From: a virus
DNA length: 41,506 bases
IMG/VR virus record: IMGVR_UViG_3300036759_000134
Span: 1-41,506 of that record
Reading direction: 5' to 3' (one strand)
Shown here: piece after piece, positions 22,825-32,011 of the stretch
Layout of the letters: each line of letters begins with the position of its first letter
Numbering within the stretch: the first letter of the stretch is position 1
Notes under the pieces: model-generated
Databases searched by the model: none
The model's input: only the letters and a program-made list of their open reading frames with translations
What the model was told of the DNA's origin: nothing
Translations under genes and position numbers: made by a program

Positions 22825-23958
22825 TTAAGCAATACGGGCAAATACATGGACAATCCCTTGCTCAATCCGTTGGGTTGGATCGACCTTTGAAGGGAACCTT
22901 AAGGCTTTCTGGCCTCTTTGCTCATGTGTCGTGAATATCTGAATCCTTTCGATTACGTCCGTACTTTCCGCAATGTTCGTGAATTCATGCCATCCCGCAG
23001 TCATTGCAGCAGCCCCCATAAGGATATTCCATGCGCCCCGCTTTGTTCCGTCCTGGCTTATAACTTCGTAATTGATCAGGTCATTACACAGATAAATATG
23101 GGTTCCGAAGAACTTCCCTATATAATCTGCGCCATGGATTGCCTGTGGCTGGTCAGCCTCAATAGTTGTCCCACGCGCCATGGTCGTGCTCAGGAAGATA
23201 TTGTCGGTAAGAAGGGTCTGAAGGCATGTAGGGTTCATCAGCAGGATATAGTCATTCATAGGCCAACCACCCCGAGTTGTCATATAGGCTGGGCGGATAG
23301 CATGTTCTACCGTTCCGGTTTGACCACCCCTTTCTGCGGCTCCTTTGGCATTTAATATAAGCGTTGAACTCATACCGCTTGCAGCGGCAGTGGCAGCCCC
23401 AAAACCGTTAAGGACGGTCGTTAATCCTGCCAATCCATTGTAAGTTGCTCGAGTCGGCGCATAGCCTCCAACAACAATACGGTCATAAGATGGTTTTTGG
23501 GCGGCCGTATCCGTATACATATTCGTCGTCATCTCATTAAACAGATCGTAGTTAAAATTGCGTTCGCAAGCTTCAATAAGCTGAGGACGAACCGCGCCAG
23601 GAAGCCTGATGGGCGTTCCAAGCTTTACGATGTTGCTGCCTTCAAGGCGGACGGGGAAACTTTGGGATTTCGTATCAACAAAGTCATAATCGACCTGTTG
23701 CTGTTGCGTGGCGCCACGACGTTGGTCTAATCCGACCACGGGGTTTTTGTAGTCAAGCGCGCTTAAGCGGCCTACACGGAATTGTAAACCTTCCCCATCT
23801 CTCAATTTATGGCGATAGATAGGACGGTTCATTTCTGAACCCATCAGGTTTGAAAGGGGGGTAATCTTCACCCACTCTTTATAAAATTCATCATTAACTT
23901 TAAACGGGAATAAATTTTGGTTAATGCCCCCAATGGGGCCAGAAGGAGGGTAAGCCAT
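22825..23958 (-). CDS. Major capsid protein (N4-gp56/DUF4043-like)
   Basis: This encodes 377 residues. The overall pattern, including 'LRDGEGLQFRVGRLSALDYK' and 'DSQSFPVRLE'-like strands, the 'ACERNFNYDLFNEM' helix and the later 'YILLMNPTCLQTLLTDN' and 'GTHIYLCNDLINYEV' segments, fits the N4 gp56 / DUF4043 capsid family with the HK97 fold. It follows the scaffold gene, as expected. Its leader is unusually structured (23965-24045). Confidence 0.8.
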   Translation of the reverse strand: MAYPPSGPIGGINQNLFPFKVNDEFYKEWVKITPLSNLMGSEMNRPIYRHKLRDGEGLQFRVGRLSALDYKNPVVGLDQRRGATQQQQVDYDFVDTKSQSFPVRLEGSNIVKLGTPIRLPGAVRPQLIEACERNFNYDLFNEMTTNMYTDTAAQKPSYDRIVVGGYAPTRATYNGLAGLTTVLNGFGAATAAASGMSSTLILNAKGAAERGGQTGTVEHAIRPAYMTTRGGWPMNDYILLMNPTCLQTLLTDNIFLSTTMARGTTIEADQPQAIHGADYIGKFFGTHIYLCNDLINYEVISQDGTKRGAWNILMGAAAMTAGWHEFTNIAESTDVIERIQIFTTHEQRGQKALRFPSKVDPTQRIEQGIVHVFARIA

Positions 23959-23964
23959 TTTAAA

Positions 23965-24045
23965 AATCCTTAGTTAGTAAAAAAACAAAAACCGTGAACG
24001 GATTCACGGGGCTAATTTTTCGTCTTTTTAAAAAAGCTAAGGATT
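23965..24045 (-). promoter_or_regulatory. Structured leader of the major capsid mRNA
   Basis: The ribosome-binding region CTAAGGATT of the capsid gene (complement of 23965-23973) has a perfect 9-base complement AATCCTTAG upstream in the transcript (complement of 24037-24045). Between them lies a strong hairpin with T-run. This could hide or expose the ribosome-binding site, or the hairpin could stabilise processed mRNA. Confidence 0.5.
23979..24009 (-). terminator. Intrinsic-terminator-like hairpin upstream of the capsid gene
   Basis: Read leftward, CCGTGAA-TCCG-TTCACGG (24009-23992) is followed by TTTTTGTTTTTTT. It is a canonical terminator shape only about 20-50 bases upstream of the capsid ATG. 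It may attenuate transcription from the portal/scaffold genes, or act as a 5' stabiliser. Confidence 0.65.
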
Positions 24046-24148
24046 CTTTTAAATCAACAGGTTATAGGCGAGCCTGCCAATTAATTTAAAATAGCCGTCT
24101 TTTTATCAAAAGTTGGAGGTTCGGAATGGCTACCAAGGCTAATATCCC

Positions 24149-25141
24149 TTACCGCCGTTGCTTCAACCTTTCATTTCTCGATTGTTCCATTTGCTCATAA
24201 GGGTCATTGGAAGAACCGGAACCTTCGTCCTCAGTTTCAACCGTTGAATCTTCACCGATCTTATACTTTGGACTGTCGAAGTCTTCATAATTTAACAACT
24301 TCTTTTTTAACTTGTCAATATCCTTTTTTAACTTTTCATTTTCTTTGTTCCTCTTTTGAATAAGGTTCCTAAATCCACCTGTTTCTTCAAATTCTTTGTA
24401 GTATTCATTATAATACTGTTCACCTATATCCATAATTTTCTTGGCAAGCTTGACCGGATTGTCTTTCAGTTCATCAAGTTCATCTGCAAGCAATTCCATT
24501 TCATCGGGTTTGTAATCAAGTAGGCTGATTTCAAACGCCCTGTATTTTTTATGGAAAGATTCCGGCTCGTCAGATAGTTCTTTCATAACTCCTAGCTTTT
24601 CGGAAGCAATGTCAATATATTTGGAAATCGGATGTTGGTTGGCGTTAGCCGCTTTATCCTCCTCAAAAGGAGCGTCTACATCGGACTCCAACATCTTCTT
24701 TAAATCTAAAACTTCCTTTTCTTCGTCTTCCGTAAAGGAAGCGTTTTCAATCAAGGCATTAAGCTTCTTTAAAGTGTACTTTATCTTTTGGGAATTTTTC
24801 GTTCCCCATTTCTGGGCGTCAAGCAAGGATTTCTTGTTTTTTTCAACGTCTTTTTTTAAAAGTTCAACTTCGGAAGGGTTCCCATCCGACCCCTCAATAT
24901 CCTCTTCTTGCCCTTCGTCTTTCGTATTAACGGAAGGCTTTTCATTGCTTTCCTTTTTAGCGTTTTCATCAGAAGGCTTTTTTTTAGTCGGTTTATCTTT
25001 TTCGGGCTCCTCTTCCGACGTGGTGGCCGATGGTAACCCATCTTTTCTTGTCTGTTCCATCTCCTCAAACGGATCAGATTTATTTGATGCAACGTTTTCC
25101 TTATTTTCATTTTCGTTCAATAATTCACTTTGTGTCGTCAT
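24149..25141 (-). CDS. Scaffold protein
   Basis: This encodes 330 residues. It is extremely charged and acidic, with coiled-coil segments (about residues 92-120 and 255-290) and no hydrophobic core, typical of tailed-phage scaffolding proteins. The N-terminal (SDPFEEMEQTRKDGL) and C-terminal (NDPYEQMEQSRNERL) ends carry the same motif. The basic end 'NERLKQRR' could bind the capsid protein, as in P22. It lies between portal and capsid genes. Confidence 0.75.
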   Translation of the reverse strand: MTTQSELLNENENKENVASNKSDPFEEMEQTRKDGLPSATTSEEEPEKDKPTKKKPSDENAKKESNEKPSVNTKDEGQEEDIEGSDGNPSEVELLKKDVEKNKKSLLDAQKWGTKNSQKIKYTLKKLNALIENASFTEDEEKEVLDLKKMLESDVDAPFEEDKAANANQHPISKYIDIASEKLGVMKELSDEPESFHKKYRAFEISLLDYKPDEMELLADELDELKDNPVKLAKKIMDIGEQYYNEYYKEFEETGGFRNLIQKRNKENEKLKKDIDKLKKKLLNYEDFDSPKYKIGEDSTVETEDEGSGSSNDPYEQMEQSRNERLKQRR

Positions 25142-25149
25142 AACCTATC

Positions 25150-26970
25150 CTATTGTAATTGTAATAAACTTGCAGGGTCCATGCCTGCGCCTTGCGGAGG
25201 AAGAACACCGGCAGGCCCTTGGGATGGTTGCGGTTGCAAACCCTGTTCCATCATAGCCCGTTCTTGCATGGCGTTCCTTATTTCGGACGCTACTTTTTCC
25301 GCATCACGGAAACCCATCATTTTTAACATATATGGAGATTGCAAAATCATAGCCGCATTGGCGTTGCCTAATAATGCTTGAAGATTCTCCCTTTGTTCCT
25401 CAAAACTGCTTTGGTAGTCGGGTATTTCTTCAATATAAAGGTCAAAAGGCAACGTCCTTACATCATTGAAAATGTATTTTTCCCCGTTATATTCTTTTGT
25501 TAGGTTAAGGATAAACGACCTCTGGTCTTCTTCATTCAGCATCTTGACATACATATTCTCAAGCCCTAATCCCTGAATAAGGGACAATATGAACTTACCT
25601 TCCCTTAGTTTCATGTATGTAAAATTATCAAACGCAAACATGTTTTTACGCATACTGCTCATTTGCCGGACGTTTTGTGAAACCGCGCTTGACGCATTCG
25701 TTTCTATGCCAAGCATTTCGTCATTAACGCCCGTAACACGTTGCATAAGTTTTAAATGCTGGTCAATAATCTTGAACTGCTCTTCCCCCAATGGGGCGTT
25801 AGATTCTACCTGTATTTTAGTCCCAAGTGGGACCATAAGGACGCCATCCCTTCTTTTTACTTCTTTCCGTATAGTTTCTTGGTTCATTCCTGGCGGGAGA
25901 GGCCCTTCAATAGTCGTCTTTGAAGAATTTATCAGGTGAATAGATTTAGTAAGTCGGACATTCAAATCATATTGGATGTCCTTAACGTCATTTACAACCC
26001 CGTAACATATGCCGGTTCTATCTTCCCGATTCCACACAAAAGGAATATAAGTAAAGTCATCTAAGCTAGGCAAATCTGGGTTTAAAGGGGAATGTTCAAG
26101 TAAACAGTTATCAAGAAACAGGGTCCTCATAATTCTATGGGAATCCACCTCAGTTATCTTATTGGATGGATCAAGGAAATCTTCTGCTCTATCTTCGTCA
26201 AAAGTCTCAAAATAGTTCCCATTCTTATCTATCCCCGAATAAGCTTTTTTTGGTATTTTATATTGAGATTCGACCACCATAACTTTAGTTTGGTTATTTG
26301 CAGAGGAATTGTTAAGTGAAGTAAAGCTTGAGCTACGGTCATCAATTTCAGGGCTATATAAGCCATCCACAAGGTTTGGGCTTGAAAAATCAATCATATC
26401 TTTTGCTTTTGGCCATATCTTCAAAACCCTGTCCGGCCACATCCACCTTTTACGGCAAACATATTTCATTTCCTCATATTGTGGGGACAAGTCATCTGAA
26501 TCAGGAACCATATTTATAGGGTTTACGTGCTCATAATATTGCCTGTTGTTTTCGTTATAAATATTGCTCCAGGAAATTCCACAAACCATAGCATCCCGGA
26601 ACTTACGTGTTCCCTTAAATGGCACTTTTTCTTGTGTTTGGAAATTAAATAAGAGATGCGTCATAGCTAACGCCAAGTCATCATCTTCTTCATCGGGGGT
26701 TCTGCAAGCAATCCTATGACGTGTTTGTAGCTCTATGCCGGATACTGCATTTATAAAACCTTGGGTTACATTAACCGTTAAAGGAAGTTGGCCAATTTCG
26801 GCTAAAGCATCAATATCTTTTTCCCGCCATTGGCCGCTTCCATCATAGATGGCTTTATCCCTAATAATCCTCTTTCGGCTTTCCATATAGGAAGGATGGA
26901 AGTTGCCTTGTTTAAAGTAATGCTGAGCAAGTTCTAAAGCTTCTTGTTTTGAAACCGACAAAGAATACAT
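25150..26970 (-). CDS. Portal protein (P22-type)
   Basis: This encodes 606 residues. 'YDGSGQWREKDIDALAEIGQL' near the N-terminus, 'HVNPINMVPDSDD', 'YKIPKKAYSG' and the 'SSKTTIEGPLPPGMN' region followed by 'RVTGVNDEMLGIETNASSAV' match P22-like portal proteins. The length suits a podovirus portal. It would form the dodecameric ring for DNA entry. It is followed by the scaffold, the usual order. Confidence 0.85.
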   Translation of the reverse strand: MYSLSVSKQEALELAQHYFKQGNFHPSYMESRKRIIRDKAIYDGSGQWREKDIDALAEIGQLPLTVNVTQGFINAVSGIELQTRHRIACRTPDEEDDDLALAMTHLLFNFQTQEKVPFKGTRKFRDAMVCGISWSNIYNENNRQYYEHVNPINMVPDSDDLSPQYEEMKYVCRKRWMWPDRVLKIWPKAKDMIDFSSPNLVDGLYSPEIDDRSSSFTSLNNSSANNQTKVMVVESQYKIPKKAYSGIDKNGNYFETFDEDRAEDFLDPSNKITEVDSHRIMRTLFLDNCLLEHSPLNPDLPSLDDFTYIPFVWNREDRTGICYGVVNDVKDIQYDLNVRLTKSIHLINSSKTTIEGPLPPGMNQETIRKEVKRRDGVLMVPLGTKIQVESNAPLGEEQFKIIDQHLKLMQRVTGVNDEMLGIETNASSAVSQNVRQMSSMRKNMFAFDNFTYMKLREGKFILSLIQGLGLENMYVKMLNEEDQRSFILNLTKEYNGEKYIFNDVRTLPFDLYIEEIPDYQSSFEEQRENLQALLGNANAAMILQSPYMLKMMGFRDAEKVASEIRNAMQERAMMEQGLQPQPSQGPAGVLPPQGAGMDPASLLQLQ

Positions 26971-26971
26971 T

Positions 26972-27331
26972 CTAAACTACTACCTCTGTTACAAGCCTAC
27001 CGGAAACATGAGAATCAAATCTATCACCAGAAAAATTTGTAAATCCATAAAGCAAATCGCCAGGTTCCATGTTAAGGACTGACCCCTTAAGAATCTCTTT
27101 TGACTCATAAGGGGCCATAACATAATAATTTACAAAATTAGTGGTGCTGGTCACCAAATCCCTTTCTATAAACCTTTGTATATTAATAAAAATTTCTTTA
27201 TTAGTCGTATTACAAACCCAAATTGAATCAACAAAAGAAGCGTTATCAAAGCCATAGATAATCAATGGGGTGCTATCTATATCTTTTGTCGAAGTTGATT
27301 TTATTTCAACAAAGGGAGGGCTAACGGCCAT
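26972..27331 (-). CDS. Small beta-rich virion protein
   Basis: This encodes 119 residues with alternating hydrophobic strands ('STPLIIYGFDNASFVDSIWV', 'NYYVMAPYESKEILKGSVL'), like a beta-sandwich structural protein. It is one base from the portal gene in the structural operon. No specific family is recognised; a head-tail or fibre-attachment role is possible. Confidence 0.55.
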   Translation of the reverse strand: MAVSPPFVEIKSTSTKDIDSTPLIIYGFDNASFVDSIWVCNTTNKEIFINIQRFIERDLVTSTTNFVNYYVMAPYESKEILKGSVLNMEPGDLLYGFTNFSGDRFDSHVSGRLVTEVVV

Positions 27332-27336
27332 TATCT

Positions 27337-27552
27337 CTAACTAGCCGGTAAAGCTGCCAAAATCTTTGCAATATTAGCATTAATATCCTGAAATCTCGCA
27401 CGTGTATCTACTACAATTTTTGAAATTTCTGGCGTCTCTTCACCGTTATAGGTAAAAACAGTCATGCAATTCTGAGCAACTTGTTTGTTCCACATCAAAT
27501 CAATTGTTGCCACACTAATTTGTCCATCTACACTAGGTACAATATTCGCCAC
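27337..27552 (-). CDS. Small virion-operon protein, 71 residues
   Basis: It starts after AAAGGAG. N-terminal beta segment, then a helical C-terminus ('RFQDINANIAKILAALPAS'). It is located between small structural genes. Nothing else can be said about function. Confidence 0.55.
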   Translation of the reverse strand: MANIVPSVDGQISVATIDLMWNKQVAQNCMTVFTYNGEETPEISKIVVDTRARFQDINANIAKILAALPAS

Positions 27553-27621
27553 AATTTTTCTCCTTTAAAAGTTTATAACAATAAAAATATACTTAAATAT
27601 TGTTGTATAGTAAATAGATTA

Positions 27622-27825
27622 CTAAGAATTATCTGGGATTATTGCTATGATTTCATCAAGCATTGTGTTATCGACACCCAATTTAGCAATTTCAGTTTCG
27701 GCGTTAATTTTTTGCACATCATAATTGCTCATTCCCTCATCAATATTTTTTATTATTTGATTAAGTTCATCCATTCTTTTGTCATTGACGATCTTAATAT
27801 TATTTAAATATTCTTTTTTAGACAT
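27622..27825 (-). CDS. Small helical virion-operon protein, 67 residues
   Basis: A charged and helical protein ('NNIKIVNDKRMDELNQIIKN') without a membrane span. It starts 9 bases after the upstream 135-residue gene ends. The 69-base gap downstream holds an AACAATA/TATTGTT inverted repeat. No family is recognised. Confidence 0.5.
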   Translation of the reverse strand: MSKKEYLNNIKIVNDKRMDELNQIIKNIDEGMSNYDVQKINAETEIAKLGVDNTMLDEIIAIIPDNS

Positions 27826-27834
27826 TTTAACTCC

Positions 27835-28242
27835 TTAAACACTAAACGTATTCCAGTACACTTCAACATCCAAAGTACCGTTTCCAGCAGTTAACTCTAA
27901 AAGACCGGTATTTTTAAGGTAAACATCTTGGTTTTCTAGGTCTGAAACGTCTATACCTGCCGATAGATCATCATGGGTAAACACATAATATAAAAATTTA
28001 TCGGTAGCAGAACCAAGAAAAGCCGTCGATAATGTTTGGTTAGGAAAAAGGTTTACGCCATTTGCAATTAACCCGAAAGAAGTCGTTAATGTCCCATAAG
28101 GGGTATTGCCTGCATGAAGCCTCATCAATATTAAAAATGGAAGGGACATATAGCCAGAACCAGGAGCATCAATTATTTTAACCGGGGTATCCCTTAAGTC
28201 TAATAATTGTTGAGAAGTAATACTTTGCGACAGAATTTTCAT
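27835..28242 (-). CDS. Beta-sandwich virion protein
   Basis: This encodes 135 residues. The pattern 'LDLRDTPVKIIDAPGSGYM' at the start and 'TGLLELTAGNGTLDVEVYWN' at the end recurs in small structural proteins near fibre and portal genes of metagenomic podoviruses (from memory). It is located directly after the long tail fibre. A decoration or fibre-linked role is plausible. Confidence 0.55.
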   Translation of the reverse strand: MKILSQSITSQQLLDLRDTPVKIIDAPGSGYMSLPFLILMRLHAGNTPYGTLTTSFGLIANGVNLFPNQTLSTAFLGSATDKFLYYVFTHDDLSAGIDVSDLENQDVYLKNTGLLELTAGNGTLDVEVYWNTFSV

Positions 28243-28246
28243 CTTT

Positions 28247-31200
28247 TTAACCTTTCATTGCTTCAATTTTACTGTTAAGTTCCTTAACAGCATTTAATAA
28301 TACATACAATATAGCTGAAGAGTCATAGTATAGCAAGTCCTGGAACCCTTTTGTTTCCCTTTTTTCAATACACTCAGGTAAAATATACTCAATATCCTGA
28401 GCTATAATGCCAACCCTTTCTTTTTCTTGTTCTTCTGCGGTCTCTCCTGAATTTTCTTTGTATTTATAGATTTTCGGGGTTATTTTTAATATTTCGTTCA
28501 ATCCGTGCGTATAATCTCCTAATATATCTTTGATACGGCTATCTGAAAAACTTCCCCAAGTCCCACCACCTGTTTTGTTAGCTGTTCCACTAACGGAAAG
28601 AGTGTTATCAGGGGCGTTTGTAGCTATTCCGACATTGCCGCCGGACAATATAGTAATTCTTGTTGCAGCAGCAGTTCTGTCTGTAATATCAAAATTTCCC
28701 GTCGAACTGCTTCTTAGCTCAAAAAGTTTACCAGTTGAAACAGTCGTATTATTAAGCTCTATCTTTGTGCTTAATGAAGAACTGACAGCCCTGATGCAAG
28801 TATCTTCATTAGTTACATTCTGAACCCCACCGTTAACATATAAACGAGCGGTAGTTTGATTAGATGTTACTCCAATAGAGACAATTCCATTACCTTGAAT
28901 ACGAGCCAATTCGTTTCGTGAGGAAGAGTTTACTCCAGCAAAAAATACGTGGCTATCCCCTACCTCATTAATGTTGTATCCTAATCCACCACTAATACTT
29001 CCAAACCCATGAAATTGATAATCATTATTAGCGGCTTCATATAAGACAAGTTGTCTGTTTGTTACAACGCTTGACAATTGTAAAGGAGCATTAGGAGAAG
29101 TCATCCCAATGCCAATTTGACCAGAGGTATTAATAAAGAATCGGGTAGTTGCGGCTGTTCTATCAACGATACTAAAAGCTCCCGCATTATTTGATCGAAA
29201 TTCAAAATTTTTGCCAGAACCATTTGTACATTGAAGCTCTATTTTAGCCACGTTTGCGGAACTAGACGCCCTTATAATTGTATCTTCGTTTGCAACGTTC
29301 TGTACGCCACCAACCAAATACAATCTTGCAAGGTTAACCGTGGCACTCCCAACAGACAAATTACCTGTACCGGAAAGGCGCATTAATTCGTTTGAAGTAG
29401 TAGAATTAGCAGCAGCATAAAATACATAAGAATCGGCTGTTTGGTTTATTTGGAATCTAAAAATATCAGTATTATGACCGAAACCTTTAAATTGATGGTC
29501 ATTATTTGCAGCTTCATAAATGACAAGTTTTCTATTAGCCGTAGCAGTGGAAAATTGAAGAGGGGCATTAGGCGATGTAACACCCTGAAGACCTATATTC
29601 CCAGAAGAATTAATAAAAAGCCTTGAGGCTGCACCTGTTCTATCAAATATGCTAAATGCGCCTGCATTATCTGACCGAATTTCGTATAACTTGCCGCTTC
29701 CGGTAGTGCGTTCAAGTTCTATCTTAGTGGCGTTACTGGTTCCAGTTACCCTAAGAGATGAATCTTCACTGGCTACATTCGCTACGCCACCAGAAATAAC
29801 ACAACGGGCTTGTGTAGGCGAATTAGTTCCCATTCCAACATTTGTGCTATATAAGGTTTGATTCCCTAACACAATGCTATTGCTTGCGCTTACTACTGAA
29901 AAAGGGCCAATTGCCGTTGCATTGGTAAGACCGGAAACACTAGCATTAGCACTATAACCTAAAAATATACATTCAGTAAAAGAGCCTGAACCGCCTCCGC
30001 TCCATTGGCCAGCAGCAGAACCTAGCGCAATAGTCCTGGTGCCTCCCGTTACATTCTCCAGGCTAGCAACCCCAATAGAAATCGTATCACTCGTAGTTGT
30101 AAAATCATCGGCGACGCCCACTCCTATTCCGATATTGTTATTACCGCTTGTTAAATGTTCAAAAACATCCCCACCAAGGCCGGTATTGTTGTTTCCACTC
30201 ACAAGCACTGGAAAACATAACGTTCCACCAAAAGCAGTATTATAAACCCCTGTGGATAAATCCCTCAAAACAAAAGAGCCAAACGCCGTATTGGAAGAGG
30301 CAGTCGTAACATCTTCCAAAGCATGTTTGCCAACTGACATATTTTGACCACCGGTACCGGCATCATCTTTAATGAGAGTAGGGAAATTAGGGGCATAATA
30401 ATCCACCCCTGGGGTTGTTATAGACAAAACACCCGTAGTTGTTGTGTTCTTCACAATGCCCGTAGATAAAGAGCCTAAAACCTGTGCATTTGGTAAATCA
30501 GCATCAGCCGTTTGAATGATAAACTTCGCTTCACTCACATCCCCGACAAAACCTTCAAGGAAAGACTTGGTAACTGCATCTTGCGGGTTTACCGGATCGG
30601 CAACGCCAATAATCCTGTTTGAATTGACATTGATAGCAATTCCGCCAGTCCCCACCACATCCAATCTATAAGCGGGGCTAAAGGTTCCAATTCCAACATT
30701 GCAACCATCCCCTAACCCGATTGAATTGTCTGCGGTTACAATAACGTCTTTCCCAAGGGCAATTGAATTTGTGCCCCGCGCACACGCATTCGTGCCAATG
30801 GCAATTCCTTCATCACCACCCGTATCATTTGCATTTGATTCATAGCCGATAGCAATAGAATCCTGTCCAATTGCTTCTGCGTGATGTCCAATAGCGACGG
30901 AATTGCTTCCATTCGTAGCTGATTCAAACCCAATAACTATTGAATTATCATTTAGATTCTGTGCTTGGTTTCCGATAACAATTGAATTACCTGCTTGCGA
31001 CCAAGCATGCCTGCCAATGGCTATAGAAGTAGTGGCGGCTTGAGCTTGACGGCCTATCGCAATAGCCTCACTCCCATTAACAATAGCGCTACTTCCCACA
31101 GAAATCGAATCTTCTGTTTCATCTACTGAAGTACCGGCAGCATGCCCTATAAAAGTACATTCATTTAAAGTAGCCACGCCAGGATCATCACTTGACCCAA

Positions 31201-32011
31201 AAAAACAATTTTTGCTTCCATTTATTAAAGCATTCCCGCTTAATGTCCCAACAGCCGTATTATATTCCCCATCCTCAAGAGAAGTTAAAGCGGCTCCAAC
31301 AGCCGTATTATAATTGCCAGTTTCCAGTTTTAAGAGGCAGAACATTCCCAGACCTGTATTGCCCGCGCCCGTGGTCAAAGAAGATAATGCCCTGATTCCA
31401 ACACCTAAGTTCAGGGTGTCGCTAGGGCTATTAAGCGTTAAAGAATTTAATACTTCCGTCCCAACCCCTAAATTTCCGTAAGCCAGGAGGGGATTGACGT
31501 TGTCGGTAAAACTCTCAACAAGGGTCGTCGGGAAGTTAGGGGCATAATAATCCACACCGGCGGTCGTCGAGGATAGGACGCCCGTACCTGCGGTCACCGT
31601 GTTTTTAAGGATACCCGTCGTAAGTGCGCCAAGGGATTGAGCATTGGGTAAGTTCGCATTCGCCGTTTGCAGGATATATTTTGCATCTGTTGTGCCTGGG
31701 AAAACAAAAGACCCGTCATCATTAAATGATATGATATCTATTCCTGTTGGGCTACCTTCAAGGAACCTCTGTAACTTGAAAGACCCATAAGTTTCATCTG
31801 AAGCTGTTCCATGAATCCATCTGTAACCCGATAACGCCTCATTGCGCATTTCAAAATTCGTAAATGAAGGGCTTCCCATGGTGGGAACAAAGATATTATC
31901 GAGCTTGAAAGACCCCAATGGCTCGGGAGAACCTTCAAGGCCAAAGATAAACCTTTGGGAAGCATCTATATTCATAGATGGAAATATTTTTGATAAAACA
32001 AATGCGCTCAT
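28247..32011 (-). CDS. Long tail fibre with YadA-like head repeats and S74 chaperone
   Basis: This encodes 1254 residues from the ATG at 32011, ATGA-overlapping the previous fibre gene. The N-terminal part has an 'LPNAQSLGALTTGILKNT' module, seen again mid-protein. Residues about 310-460 are YadA-head-like 14-16-residue repeats ('NSVAIGHHAEAIGQDSIAIG'). After a second block, a ~155-residue unit recurs 2.4 times (about 740-1140). The last ~100 residues form an S74 intramolecular chaperone ('FSDSRIKDILGDYTHGLNEI', 'ERVGIIAQDIEYILPEC') that trimerises the fibre and self-cleaves. It is the likely main receptor-binding fibre. Confidence 0.85.
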   Translation of the reverse strand: MSAFVLSKIFPSMNIDASQRFIFGLEGSPEPLGSFKLDNIFVPTMGSPSFTNFEMRNEALSGYRWIHGTASDETYGSFKLQRFLEGSPTGIDIISFNDDGSFVFPGTTDAKYILQTANANLPNAQSLGALTTGILKNTVTAGTGVLSSTTAGVDYYAPNFPTTLVESFTDNVNPLLAYGNLGVGTEVLNSLTLNSPSDTLNLGVGIRALSSLTTGAGNTGLGMFCLLKLETGNYNTAVGAALTSLEDGEYNTAVGTLSGNALINGSKNCFFGSSDDPGVATLNECTFIGHAAGTSVDETEDSISVGSSAIVNGSEAIAIGRQAQAATTSIAIGRHAWSQAGNSIVIGNQAQNLNDNSIVIGFESATNGSNSVAIGHHAEAIGQDSIAIGYESNANDTGGDEGIAIGTNACARGTNSIALGKDVIVTADNSIGLGDGCNVGIGTFSPAYRLDVVGTGGIAINVNSNRIIGVADPVNPQDAVTKSFLEGFVGDVSEAKFIIQTADADLPNAQVLGSLSTGIVKNTTTTGVLSITTPGVDYYAPNFPTLIKDDAGTGGQNMSVGKHALEDVTTASSNTAFGSFVLRDLSTGVYNTAFGGTLCFPVLVSGNNNTGLGGDVFEHLTSGNNNIGIGVGVADDFTTTSDTISIGVASLENVTGGTRTIALGSAAGQWSGGGSGSFTECIFLGYSANASVSGLTNATAIGPFSVVSASNSIVLGNQTLYSTNVGMGTNSPTQARCVISGGVANVASEDSSLRVTGTSNATKIELERTTGSGKLYEIRSDNAGAFSIFDRTGAASRLFINSSGNIGLQGVTSPNAPLQFSTATANRKLVIYEAANNDHQFKGFGHNTDIFRFQINQTADSYVFYAAANSTTSNELMRLSGTGNLSVGSATVNLARLYLVGGVQNVANEDTIIRASSSANVAKIELQCTNGSGKNFEFRSNNAGAFSIVDRTAATTRFFINTSGQIGIGMTSPNAPLQLSSVVTNRQLVLYEAANNDYQFHGFGSISGGLGYNINEVGDSHVFFAGVNSSSRNELARIQGNGIVSIGVTSNQTTARLYVNGGVQNVTNEDTCIRAVSSSLSTKIELNNTTVSTGKLFELRSSSTGNFDITDRTAAATRITILSGGNVGIATNAPDNTLSVSGTANKTGGGTWGSFSDSRIKDILGDYTHGLNEILKITPKIYKYKENSGETAEEQEKERVGIIAQDIEYILPECIEKRETKGFQDLLYYDSSAILYVLLNAVKELNSKIEAMKG

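Noticed and set aside
28530-28823. Plus-strand frames inside the fibre, nozzle and ejection genes
   Set aside because: They lack ribosome-binding sites, oppose the operon and are low-complexity shadows of well-supported minus-strand genes.
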